A DNA stretch of 64,000 bases from NCBI GenBank assembly GCA_964247055.1, contig OZ176060.1, forward strand, positions 1,364,001 to 1,428,000, given 5' to 3'. The DNA comes from Paragordius varius (lineage: Eukaryota; Nematomorpha). How positions within the stretch are numbered: the first letter of the stretch is position 1; each line of letters starts with the position of its first letter. Both the position numbers and the translations under genes were made by a program. Positions 12,241 through 22,305 of the stretch are shown here, in pieces. The notes beneath the pieces were generated by a model. The model worked only from the letters and a program-made list of their open reading frames with translations, had not been told where the DNA came from and made no database searches.

Positions 12241-12555
12241 CATTGTTGAGGGAATACATGATTGAGCTTTTAAGATTTAAGGGAAAATACTTCAAATATT
12301 ATTGAAACAAGGAGTGAGGCATCCATTTTACTTAGAGTGTTTTAAATTTTTATTTTTTTAACAATAATTTTTTTCTGCCATCAACGAATAGATAGGGTTT
12401 AACAAAGATTGCAAGATCCTAAAATTAATAAAGAAGCATTTAAGGACGTTTATATTTTTTTACTAAATTGTTTTATTGGCTTTCAATAAGGGAGGGGGAG
12501 GGGGCGCCATAAAGGTTTAATGCCCCGGGCGCCGCAAATGCTCGGTACGTCACTG

Positions 12556-13480
12556 TGCGGCGTGCCGCATGCTTGGGAAGATCATAGGTTTTAGTATGAT
12601 CTTGGTTTTAAGATTGATATCGTGGGATGCTTATAGATTATTGTATTTTATCATATTAACTTTACCGATTGCTATTCCTCTTCTGTCTAGGTTTTTATTG
12701 TTAGAGGTAATTAGACTACCAAGATAAATGATTTGTGTCACTACGATTTGGGTGCCCATAAATGTTTAGGTATTGTATTGAATTTGTGAGTTCATGTGGA
12801 TTATTGTTTTATAATAATTGATGTTTAGACCGAATTTTTGACATTCGGTGGTAAATTGTATTAGTAAAATGAGGTTGTCTACAATGTTGGTTAGTAAAAT
12901 CAAAGATCTAGAATGTCTACCTCCTTAAAGCATACCATTTATGTAGGTATTTATTTACGCCTTATAATCGGAATGTGACATTTTATAACATAATAGGATA
13001 TATTAATGCGTTTATTAGTCGGATTTTTGTTTTTATATTATATCATGAGATTTCCATATTTTGTAATGCTAGGCATAGCGCATTTGGCGATAGTGCATCT
13101 TTTTGTCATGTTAACTGGAACTTGATTTGTTACTAATGCTTTTAAGGTGTGTGTATTCCCACTTGAATTGTTTCGTTATAAATCCGAAGCGAGTCATAGG
13201 AATAAGGGGAGTTGATGTGTAATAGGTTTTGTTGAAGTTCATTGTTAGATTTTTATATTTATAAATAATCGAAGACTGTTTTCAATTGTTTGAGAATTGG
13301 TTAAGATTACCGTGTCGTCGGCATAGTAGAGAGTCAGGGTCGCCCCTCACTTTTATTCTTGGTAGAATATATGTTTATCATGCATTCTAAATAAATGTTG
13401 AACAACATGGGGATAAAATGCAGCCTTGACGTAAATCTATGTTCATTGGGCTCCAGGAGGTCTGGCATGTGGGGTGCTAA
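12556..13480 (-). mobile_element. LINE 2, reverse transcriptase portion
   Basis: Minus-strand reading gives NIDLRQGCILSPMLFNIYL near 13,430-13,380 and LTLYYADDTVIL near 13,340-13,310, which are RT motifs. The reading frame is interrupted. The piece ends at the hAT target duplication and continues at 9,277. The upstream limit is uncertain because the endonuclease part is not visible. Confidence 0.85.
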
Positions 13481-13692
13481 ATGATAATGAATTGGTGTAT
13501 ATGGATTTGATTAGTTTTATCAATGATTGGAAACTCCTATTTGTTAAAGGAGCTTGCAGAGAATGTCGTGTTAAACAGTCAAAGGCTTTACAAAAAATCA
13601 TGAAGCATAATGCAGCTCATAGAATTCAGTTTTTTTCCATAATACATATAAAACATAATGACAGTTGCAAAAATTTCTCCTTCCTAAAATAG
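13474..13692 (+). CDS. Unassigned short open frame, possibly an element relic
   Basis: The 72-codon frame contains KGACRECRVKQSKALQKI followed by KHNAAHRI. The pattern is rich in basic residues and cysteine, and less AT-biased in its predicted protein than chance frames nearby. It lies opposite the LINE edge. I do not recognise a family, and it may be part of a transposon protein or chance. Confidence 0.25.
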   Translation: MLNDNELVYMDLISFINDWKLLFVKGACRECRVKQSKALQKIMKHNAAHRIQFFSIIHIKHNDSCKNFSFLK

Positions 13693-14470
13693 ATGCCCAA
13701 ACATTCATTAAAACCTAATTAATTCACATCATTAGTTTTTTGTTAAAAATTTTATATATCAATAAAAAATTATATCAAAATATGCACAACCCATATACAA
13801 TTTTACCAGTTCAATCATAAGATATGCAGAAGGGACATATTGAAGGATACAAATCAATGTTATTACAATAGCGTTAAAAGATTGTTAGTGCAAAATAGAA
13901 TAAAAACACTTTTTTAAAAAAAACATGGGGATATCATGATAGTGTATACAAAATTAGGGGACAATCTTGGTATATGTAAAATGTGCGCATTTGGTTCTTT
14001 AAATTGCGATAGAAAAATGAAAAAATAATAGTGAGACATAAAATCCCAGATTTCTGATAAAAAATATGGAATTTTCATTTCATGGTACTAATTAGGTAAA
14101 TAACAGAAGCCTATAGTTAACAATAGAGTATAATACGATAAAATAGAGATGTATGTTAATGTATGACTAAAAAATACTTAATTTTTTATAAATATATGCT
14201 AAGGTAAAAAATCAAATATTTGCGCAGTATTGGAAAAAAATTTTATAACTATTACAATACTATATTGTTACAAGTTTTAAATTTTTATTGAAAATTTGGT
14301 TTTCTATTTCATTTGGTAATAACTGGAGCCATATCATTATTTAAAATTGGTTATAAATAAAGATACGAAAATATATTAATTAATTATACATTATAATTGC
14401 TGATAGTTACATAATATTTTATAGATACAATATTTTTTATTAAATACAAACCATAACATTAAAATTAAAA

Positions 14471-14960
14471 TCTATATATTTATAAAAATGGAAAATAGGA
14501 AAAACGGTAGACCCAATCAAATCCAAACTTCAAAAAAATATAATCATTAATGAATGCCCCGACAATAGCTTCGCCCTTTTTTTGAAATAGGCCCCCAGTT
14601 CGGGCCCACCCCGTGTGAAAAACGGTTTTTTTTTGAAAACAGAAGTCCACAAAAATCGTGTCTTTGAGACAATTTTCTGGAGAACATGTTGGACCATTCA
14701 ATTTCAAATATAATTTTTGTTTACTTATTTTCGATTGCGCCGAACATAGTCGAGTCACTTTTTTGATTTAGGCCCTCTTTTTACCCCCTACCCCCGTAAA
14801 ATGCCATTTTTTTCAAAAAAAAACAAAGTCCACAAAAATATTTTTTTGATTGTATTTTTTTGCCCACGGTATGAGACTGTAAAAATTCAATTAAGATTCC
14901 ACGTATTCCCTGTTAAAAGGCAAAAATTTTAGTCAAGCGTTTCTTTGATAGATGCTGAGT
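14471..14960 (+). mobile_element. Non-autonomous Helitron, copy A (5' part)
   Basis: It begins TCTATATATTTATAAAAATG directly after an A and follows the family consensus through the ATGCCCCGACAATAGCTTC and TTTGAGACAATTTTCTGGAG blocks. It most resembles the long variant at 53,402. It lacks its own 3' hairpin and CTAG end. The 3' end of copy B, 70 bp downstream, may have served instead. Short frames inside are chance frames repeated in every copy. Confidence 0.75.
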
Positions 14961-15027
14961 AAGGAGTATCTATCAGATGTATAGCATGTTAAAAGATATA
15001 TGGATATTAATACATTATTTATGGTAA

Positions 15028-15171
15028 TCTATATATTTATAAAAATGGAAAATGCTGGCTTTGTGATATGGTACCGGAAAACCGGTAGACCTAATAAAAT
15101 CCAAACTTCGAACCCCCCCAGAAGTCCGAAGGACTTCCTCGGGCTGCGTAGCAGCACGAGATTTACGCTAG
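15028..15171 (+). mobile_element. Minimal 144-bp Helitron-type element, copy B
   Basis: It starts TCTATATATTTATAAAAATG after A and ends in the hairpin GCTGCGTAGCAGC, a short spacer and CTAG, followed by T. That is the A-to-T insertion rule, TC start and CTRR end expected of Helitrons. Only about 85 bp of the 5' end and 60 bp of the 3' end remain, so this copy shows the minimal pair of ends. Confidence 0.85.
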
Positions 15172-15484
15172 TATATTTATATAACTTAAATATTTTTTTA
15201 GTCATACATTAACATACATCTCTATTTTATCGTATTATACTCTATTGTTAACTATAGGCTTCTGTTATTTACCTAATTAGTACCATGAAATGAAAATTCC
15301 ATATTTTTTATCAGAAATCTGGGATTTTATGTCTCACTATTATTTTTTCATTTTTCTATCGTAATTTAAAGAACCAAATGCGCACATTTTACATATACCA
15401 AGATTGTCCCCTAATTTTGTATACACTATCATAATATCTTTTTATTCTATTTTGCACAACAATCTCTTACTCCATACGCTACTC

Positions 15485-16468
15485 TATTTCTCTCATAAAA
15501 TAAATGTACCTAAAAGGAACATAATAATATATATGCTCATTTAATCAATGTGATACCACCGATGCAACTTTTAAACAAAACAAAAATCATCCATATTTAA
15601 AAAATACATAGTATTATATAAATATTTACTATATAATCAATCTAATGATTTATTTTTTTTAAGTTAAATTTATTAACTGGTTGAGTATATCATTCAGTCT
15701 TATAAGCATTTTTCCAATCGTTCGAATCAATTATTCAATCATTTACTAATTAAAAATCGGTTTCTTTTTAATGATTATCAAAACAAGATATAAAAATAAC
15801 CTTCTATGAGATTATCAATGCGATATAATATAAAAACACTATTATTATAATAATTTCTTCTATTTTATCCAATACACATATAGTTATTAACTGGAAATTT
15901 ATGGCTATGATATTTTATAAAAAAAATTTTTAAGATTTTTTTTAGATTTTTATATTAACAATTGAAATTCATTCATTAATATTTGGCTAATTTGGGATGC
16001 ATAATTTTAAAAATATATCGTATTCTTATCTATTTGGTCATTTTACACTTCATACTAATTAATTATATCAAGTTTATCGATAAAAAAGGTGGGATAATTT
16101 TAAACAAAAAAATATTTTTCAGATGAAAATGTCAAAAATATATTTGACCAAATGATAAATACACTATATAAATTATGGTGCGCAAGTTTAGTTTAAAAGC
16201 TAATTCGAAATGTAAATCCAATTGGAATGGTATTTTTGATTTTATAATATTAAGCAAAACTATAGATAACTCCAAATATTAATGCCAACCATTGACCTCA
16301 ATTATAAAAAATATAAATATTTTGATATAATATCACTAAGAAATATATATCCACTTAATAAAATATTTTTAAAGAATAAGTCATTATTGGCATATAATTA
16401 AAAAAAATAGTCATTCCATAATTGGGTTCTATAAAATAATATCCAATTGATAAACGCATAGTATAAAA
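15485..16468. other. AT-rich DNA without recognised features
   Basis: I see no coding-like stretch, terminal repeats or RNA gene here. Confidence 0.5.
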
Positions 16469-16735
16469 TTATTTATGTATCTTGATTTGATATTCATCAT
16501 CAAAAATAAAACCGTTTTTATTAAGTTTTGATTGACAGGGAATTTCGCGTAATCCCCGCATTTCGCGTTCATTTAAAAAATAAAGCAAATCTTGCAATTT
16601 TTTGATATGAATCACTTACCACCGTGCAAATATTCTTAAAATACTCGTAACGGCCAGAACCCAAAAGCACCATGATAATCATGATACATTTTCTATCAGA
16701 ATAAATTTCATCAGTACATTGTTTGTGTGTAATAG
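16469..16735 (-). pseudogene. Unrecognised minus-strand coding fragment
   Basis: Two overlapping minus-strand frames look protein-like. The upstream one includes DEIYSDRKCIMIIMVLLGSG and YEYFKNICTVVSDSYQK. The second, in another frame, includes NEREMRGLREIPCQSKLN and DDEYQIKIHK before a stop. No 22-28 nt intron joins them in phase, so a frameshift is more likely than splicing. The composition, with many charged residues and few poly-L/F runs, argues against chance. The family is unknown. Confidence 0.35.
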
Positions 16736-17144
16736 TTTAAAGATATTAGGTGAAAAATAAATGTGACAATGGATAAATAAAATCATTAAATTATGGGCGA
16801 AATCAAAATGTTTGAGGACAAATTTTTCATAAAACAAAATATAGTTTTCAACTTAGAAAAATCATTTATATCACAGAGGATTCAGGCAAAAATTAATTAT
16901 TAATTGATCATTGATACTAAAATCAGATATTAAAACAGAAAAAATCCAATCATTTTGCTGTTTTCCGCATTCTACTTTAATCTAACGTTTACATTAAATC
17001 TAATAAAATAATATATTTAAATAATAGATGTTGTTTTTTTATAATTATTATTTGTTAGGCTATTATAAAAATTTATGGTAGAAAAAATATACAGTAAAAT
17101 ATGTAATTATCCGTACGAATTTTTTAACTAACGGACATAATTTT

Positions 17145-17300
17145 TTTATAAGAGACAGAGTGTTAAAATCAAAAGATTATAATTTTTAATTGGCGGACAA
17201 ATTTTTTTTTATACGGACAAATTTTTTTTTAACGGACAAATTTTTTTTTATACGGACAAATTTTCGATTATACGGACAAATTTTTTTTTATACGGACATA
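17145..17300 (+). repeat. Subterminal CGGACAAATTTTTTTTTATA repeats, left arm
   Basis: Five near-identical units of about 20 bp (core TACGGACAAATTTTTTTT) follow one another at 17,190-17,296, with two looser CGGACATAA words on either side. Arrays just inside transposon ends often are transposase binding sites. That role is inferred here. The mirror array is at 25,269-25,424. Confidence 0.8.
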
Positions 17301-18041
17301 AATCCGAAATATAATAGGGTAAGAGGAGCTCTTATCTATAACACTAGACAACATTTCTGCCACTCGAGTTTTTTGCATTTTTTGATATTTAGTATCTTTT
17401 TAACAGTCTAAAATAAAAATTATAACTCCTTCTAAGAATTTTTAATTTTTTAATAGTTTTGATTATGCGCCCTCTTTATCAAAATTTTACTAAAAAATGT
17501 TTTTATATGAAAATATACAAGTAATGCCCATTTGTAATATAAAAAAGTAATAAAAACTTAAAATGTATACTAAAATGTATTACATCGACAGTTATTATTG
17601 GACACAGATAGCTACAAACGCGCGAAGCGACATTTTTTTAATTAATATATCTTTATAACTAATGGATGAAAATAGCTCAAACTTTGTTTAGTTGGTGATG
17701 AATTTCCAAAAAAGATAACACAAGAAAGTTTTTTTGTGTGAAATATTTTATTTATTCTTTTATGTCACTCAAAACAGCCATTTTGTTTTTTAAAAATTAC
17801 CATCTCATCAATAATAATTTAGGCTGATTATTTCGAAATTTTAAAGATTAAACCAACGTTTAAGGTAATATTTATCTTTTCTAGCCATTATGTAATAATA
17901 GAGTAACTATGCATTTTAGTATCCACTAGGTAAAATATTTATGATAAAAATAATAAGCAAACCAAAAGCTTTTTCAAACATTTTTTTAAATTAAATACTA
18001 ATATGACCCTAATAATTATATTATAATAATTTATATGATTT

Positions 18042-18335
18042 TTAGATTAGTTTGTCTGTGAAAATTCTAGACTTATTTAAGGATTGGAAATTTCGACCAT
18101 TTAAATCCAAATAACTTTTATATCCGATTGATATAAATAAATTACCATTATTAAGATGCAGTGTTTTGCGCTCTTTCGAATGATATAAAATACATGGCTT
18201 CATATCTAAAACTTTTAATTTTCGAAATTTCGAGTTTAATGTTAAATTGGAGCTAAAAATTATCGATAAACTTAATATTAAAAAAATCTTGAATGCTAGA
18301 CCAATTCTCTTTTCAGATATACTAATTATGTACAT
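18042..18335 (-). CDS. 97-codon open frame conserved with another locus, function unknown (left arm)
   Basis: The predicted protein begins with a hydrophobic stretch (FKIFLILSLSIIFSS) and continues KLKVLDMKPCILYHSKERK. The same frame, diverged, is open at 45,129-45,497, where the core reads KLKVLDMKPCILYHLKERE. Differences include both silent and replacing changes, so I cannot tell protein selection from shared ancestry of the DNA. It could be a small accessory protein of the element or a chance frame in conserved subterminal DNA. Confidence 0.35.
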   Translation of the reverse strand: MYIISISEKRIGLAFKIFLILSLSIIFSSNLTLNSKFRKLKVLDMKPCILYHSKERKTLHLNNGNLFISIGYKSYLDLNGRNFQSLNKSRIFTDKLI

Positions 18336-18914
18336 TTACAAGAATGGCAGTTAAATAAAGTTAAATTTTGTTTTCTAGTGTAATATTGATAAATAATAAC
18401 TCTTTGAATTCTAGTCGGCTAAATGTTTACTTTGTATTTTATAAGAGGCTTTAAAATTATAACATAGCATTTGATATTCACCGAATTAAGAATAAACCAT
18501 TTTTGATTTAATATTATTTATTTATTATTAAATGAATAGGATTTATAAAATCTCACATTTAACTAAGGCAAAATATTATTTCATTTGCATTATTAACACC
18601 AATCATACTGTCATCTATTTGTAAAATATAAAAAAAACCTTATCATAACTATATTCATTTCAAAGAAACTTTTTCACTACTGAAAAATAATAATAATCCA
18701 ATTTTTCATTTTATTAATCTTATTTTAACAATGTTTCCAATCTTATAATAAGGTTTAATCGAAAACAATAGTATAATGGGCTACTACACTGTCTGTATTT
18801 TTAGATTATGTATCATATCAACTCTCTTTATTATATTGTTAAATGGGACACCTTTCAATTAACGACAAGATGGGACTCTTCTTAATATTAAAACATCTAC
18901 CGTATAAGCTCAAT

Positions 18915-18948
18915 AAGCAGACGATTAAATATTAATCGTCTGCTTTTG
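18915..18948. repeat. Perfect 14-bp-arm hairpin inside the left arm
   Basis: AAGCAGACGATTAA is followed by a 3-nt loop and its exact reverse complement. The mirrored copy lies at 23,621-23,654. It is not a rho-type terminator context in a eukaryote. It may mark an old junction in the element. Confidence 0.7.
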
Positions 18949-19052
18949 GTATCAAATATAACTGCAATATGATGTAATAGAGTCAATAATTTATTAAAAT
19001 AATATTTATATGAAAATAACATCAATATAAATAAATAGTAAAAAAATAAATA

Positions 19053-19202
19053 ATGGTGAAAAAAATAAAAACACTAATAAATGCCTTAAAAAATTTTTAT
19101 GTCAGAAAACAGTTACTGATTAACCATATGGATCGCAATAAATTAGAACGGGAACAAGTTTTACAGTTTTTGCACAGTAATGAAGAGATTTCCAACTATT
19201 AA
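19053..19202 (+). CDS. 49-codon transposase-like fragment (left arm)
   Basis: This frame, with its own ATG, aligns with the middle of the large transposase: LKNFYVRKQ against LKKNSFVRKQ, DRNK against NRNK, and EQVLQFLHS against WEVLQFLHS. It is on the opposite strand from the full transposase in the same arm, and stops before the catalytic domain. It is a truncated relative, either a relic of a second element or a short helix-turn-helix-linker peptide. No stop interrupts it. Confidence 0.5.
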   Translation: MVKKIKTLINALKNFYVRKQLLINHMDRNKLEREQVLQFLHSNEEISNY

Positions 19203-19321
19203 ATATATGCCTGCGGTTGAAATATAAAATATTTGAAGATGATTTATGAAATAATATTTTAATCATCCCATACATTATAAATAATGTCTATACACCGTAT
19301 TATCTAAATAATAAAATGATA

Positions 19322-20263
19322 TTAGCTATGAAAAAATAGATCCAATTTAAATGATTCACAACAAAAATCATATGAATTTTCAGGTAATAAATTTAATTTT
19401 TTTAAACAAACATTATTTAGTATTTTATCTACATGTTCATAATATTTACTTAAATCCTTATTATAAAATATTTTAGAAACTTCTTTTATATTTTTATCCA
19501 TATTTAAATCTTTCTTATTAAGAGCTCGTAATTTGTGTTTAAATTCATGGAAAATACACTCAATAGGATTTAATTGAGGTGAATATGGTGGTAAAAAAAT
19601 TAAGTTTTCGAATTCTTTATTTCGAGAATAACGATGAATAGGGGCATTATCCAAAATTATATAGGATGTTGAAGGTATTATTTTAAAACATTCCTGTAAA
19701 AAATGATATATATCATCCCCATTGTATGGGTCAGATTTATATTCATATTTTATCATTCCATTTATTCCAATCATAGCCAAATAGTTTATATTTTTACCTC
19801 TTGGCTTACGTTTAATCGTAGGAAATTCTCCCTTTTTACACCAACAATATAAATAAAGACTGTAATCATTGATTCCAGTCTCATCTATATAATATATGTC
19901 GCTGTGCAAAAACTGTAAAACTTCCCACGCATAAGTATACCTATGCTCTATTATTTCTATTTTATTGCGATTTATAGGCTCAATCTGAGCCTGTTTTCTT
20001 ACAAAAGAATTTTTTTTTAAGCATTTATATAATGTAGTTTTTGATATTTTTAATGAATAGGGAATAGAATCTAAAATTTCATCAATTGTGATATTATTAT
20101 TTTCATTTAAAATATTTTCTATGGCTTCCTTTAATTTACAATCATCATATTTTGGCTTGCGGCCACTTTTTTTAGGTGGGATGTGAAGGCCGACGTTCAA
20201 TCGCCTGCGATATTTATAAATTGTTGATCTGGACATTTTTAAAATGTTCATATTGTCCGTCAT
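19322..20263 (-). CDS. IS630/Tc1-mariner-type transposase (left-arm copy)
   Basis: The 313-residue protein has an N-terminal helix-turn-helix (MSRSTIYKYRRRLNVG), a basic GRKPK patch, a second DNA-binding segment (SKTTLYKCLKKN) and a DDE catalytic domain. The first Asp is in YIDETG, the second in ILDNAPIH and the Glu in PPYSPQLNPIE. Twenty-nine residues separate the second Asp and the Glu, fewer than the usual 34. Upstream of the annotated ATG the frame stays open and reads RGSWTNEKNEIAKSLF, a typical transposase N-terminus, until an in-frame stop near the edge of the homology. The real start may therefore lie further upstream in a small exon. No break is visible, so it is probably active or recently active. 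Confidence 0.92.
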   Translation of the reverse strand: MTDNMNILKMSRSTIYKYRRRLNVGLHIPPKKSGRKPKYDDCKLKEAIENILNENNNITIDEILDSIPYSLKISKTTLYKCLKKNSFVRKQAQIEPINRNKIEIIEHRYTYAWEVLQFLHSDIYYIDETGINDYSLYLYCWCKKGEFPTIKRKPRGKNINYLAMIGINGMIKYEYKSDPYNGDDIYHFLQECFKIIPSTSYIILDNAPIHRYSRNKEFENLIFLPPYSPQLNPIECIFHEFKHKLRALNKKDLNMDKNIKEVSKIFYNKDLSKYYEHVDKILNNVCLKKLNLLPENSYDFCCESFKLDLFFHS

Positions 20264-21154
20264 AGTATTATTCGAAGTGGACGGATTACTGAAAAGGCTC
20301 TTAGCAATTTCATTCTTTTCATTTGTCCAACTTCCTCTGCCTTAACCAAATATTCACAAAGAATTTATTATTTTAGATAGTTGAATAAACAATTCTTATA
20401 TTTAACAGGTAATTAATTATATTATTTTATTAAATTTTTTAAATAAAAGTTATTGATTCAATCGGAATAATGTAACTAGAATACCTTTAATAAAATAAGG
20501 TGGAAGAATCAATTTACTTATGTAACTATATTAAAATTTGCAAGATTTTCATAATATGTTAAATATAATATCTAAACTATTCCCATTCGAAAAATTATTT
20601 TAAATAACGTCGATCTCAAACCTTGATATAAGTTTTAAATATATATGCAAAAATATTAAAGGAAATTATGTCGCATAAAAACACAAAAAGATACTAGAGC
20701 TAGCACAATGGTATTATGGAATATAATATAATTTGAAATGTATATACGTTTTCTTTGACGAATCGTATCATCTCGGTTGTTTTCTGAACATATAGATGTA
20801 GATGGCGATGACGGTGAGAATGATGGTGAGCGTATAATTGAACGCTTTTCTGTACAATCATCATAGAAATCTAAAGGTGAAATTAAATTTTACCATAGGT
20901 GTGATCCATTAATAATAGGCCGAATAAAGAGTATTAAATATAGATATTGTTAAAGTATATTAAAAGTGATTAAATTAAGATGAAAAGACTATGGGTACAC
21001 GTAAAAAAATAATAATTAGTTAATAAAATATTATAAATTAAAATTGATTAAATATAAGATGAAAAGATTATGGGTACAAAAAAGAACAAAATAATTAATT
21101 AATAAAAGTAAAAAAATTCGAAATTTGATATGTGTACTAGGTTTTTTTGACAGG

Positions 21155-21414
21155 GGGGTTCATTAAAATGAACTCATATTTGGTACCTAATTCCATTTTT
21201 ATATTTGACTTATGATACTACACTAGTTTATAATATAAAATAAATTTGGCCGTATTAAAATATTTAATTATGGTTGTAAGATATAAAAATATGTAAATTT
21301 AACTATATGATGTTTTAATCAATACGCAACTATCACCAAACGGGAGCAAAAAATAAAGTAAATTGACTACCAATAATATGCATACGTTAAATATATGTAT
21401 AAATCTGTTGCTCG
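21155..21414. other. 260-bp unique spacer of the palindrome
   Basis: This central segment is single copy and not self-complementary. Its edges are sharp: the arms end at CCTGTC / GACAGG words. It has no gene. Its inner arm ends do not resemble the outer CAGTAAAATATG terminus, so the arms are not two complete transposons placed head to head. Confidence 0.75.
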
Positions 21415-22305
21415 CCTGTCAAAAAAACCTAGTACACATATCAAATTTCGAATTTTTTTACTTTTATTAATTAATTATTTTGTTCTTTTTTGTACCCATA
21501 ATCTTTTCATCTTATATTTAATCAATTTTAATTTATAATATTTTATTAACTAATTATTATTTTTTTACGTGTACCCATAGTCTTTTCATCTTAATTTAAT
21601 CACTTTTAATATACTTTAACAATATCTATATTTAATACTCTTTATTCGGCCTATTATTAATGGATCACACCTATGGTAAAATTTAATTTCACCTTTAGAT
21701 TTCTATGATGATTGTACAGAAAAGCGTTCAATTATACGCTCACCATCATTCTCACCGTCATCGCCATCTACATCTATATGTTCAGAAAACAACCGAGATG
21801 ATACGATTCGTCAAAGAAAACGTATATACATTTCAAATTATATTATATTCCATAATACCATTGTGCTAGCTCTAGTATCTTTTTGTGTTTTTATGCGACA
21901 TAATTTCCTTTAATATTTTTGCATATATATTTAAAACTTATATCAAGGTTTGAGATCGACGTTATTTAAAATAATTTTTCGAATGGGAATAGTTTAGATA
22001 TTATATTTAACATATTATGAAAATCTTGCAAATTTTAATATAGTTACATAAGTAAATTGATTCTTCCACCTTATTTTATTAAAGGTATTCTAGTTACATT
22101 ATTCCGATTGAATCAATAACTTTTATTTAAAAAATTTAATAAAATAATATAATTAATTACCTGTTAAATATAAGAATTGTTTATTCAACTATCTAAAATA
22201 ATAAATTCTTTGTGAATATTTGGTTAAGGCAGAGGAAGTTGGACAAATGAAAAGAATGAAATTGCTAAGAGCCTTTTCAGTAATCCGTCCACTTCGAATA
22301 ATACT

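Larger units (their letters stand above)
9278..12555 (+). mobile_element. 3.3-kb hAT element inserted in LINE 2
   Basis: The left end is CAGCGGCGTACCG and the right end, reversed, is CAGTGACGTACCG, with GC-rich GGGCGCC words just inside both. The flanking 8-bp target duplications are TGCAGCGT (9,270-9,277) and TGCGGCGT (12,556-12,563), 7 of 8 identical. A transposase relic lies near the right end and a Penelope-like element sits inside. Terminal divergence, the TSD mismatch and stops in the transposase point to an old insertion. Confidence 0.88.
13866..15484. mobile_element. Long-TIR MITE of the CAGTAGCG family (T1) holding Helitron insertions
   Basis: The left arm (13,866-14,190) and right arm (15,193-15,484) are inverted copies of about 300 bp. 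The family end elsewhere is CAGTAGCGTATGCAGTAAAA, flanked by TA, as in Tc1/mariner-type elements; here the ends read CAATAGCG and, reversed, GAGTAGCG. There is no transposase. Two Helitron-type copies occupy the centre. Confidence 0.75.
17092..21154 (-). mobile_element. Left 4063-bp arm of a giant palindromic IS630/Tc1-type element
   Basis: The arm starts CAGTAAAATATGTAATTATC after a TA at 17,090-17,091. It is the reverse complement of 21,415-25,477 at every position I compared, including both full-length transposase frames. In order from the outer end it holds subterminal CGGACAAATTT repeats, a 97-codon open frame, a 14-bp-arm hairpin, a 49-codon transposase-like frame and the full transposase pointing outward. 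The whole 8,386-bp unit, arm-spacer-arm, has TIR-like ends and TA flanks, so it looks like one transposon with exceptionally long TIRs. Confidence 0.85.
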
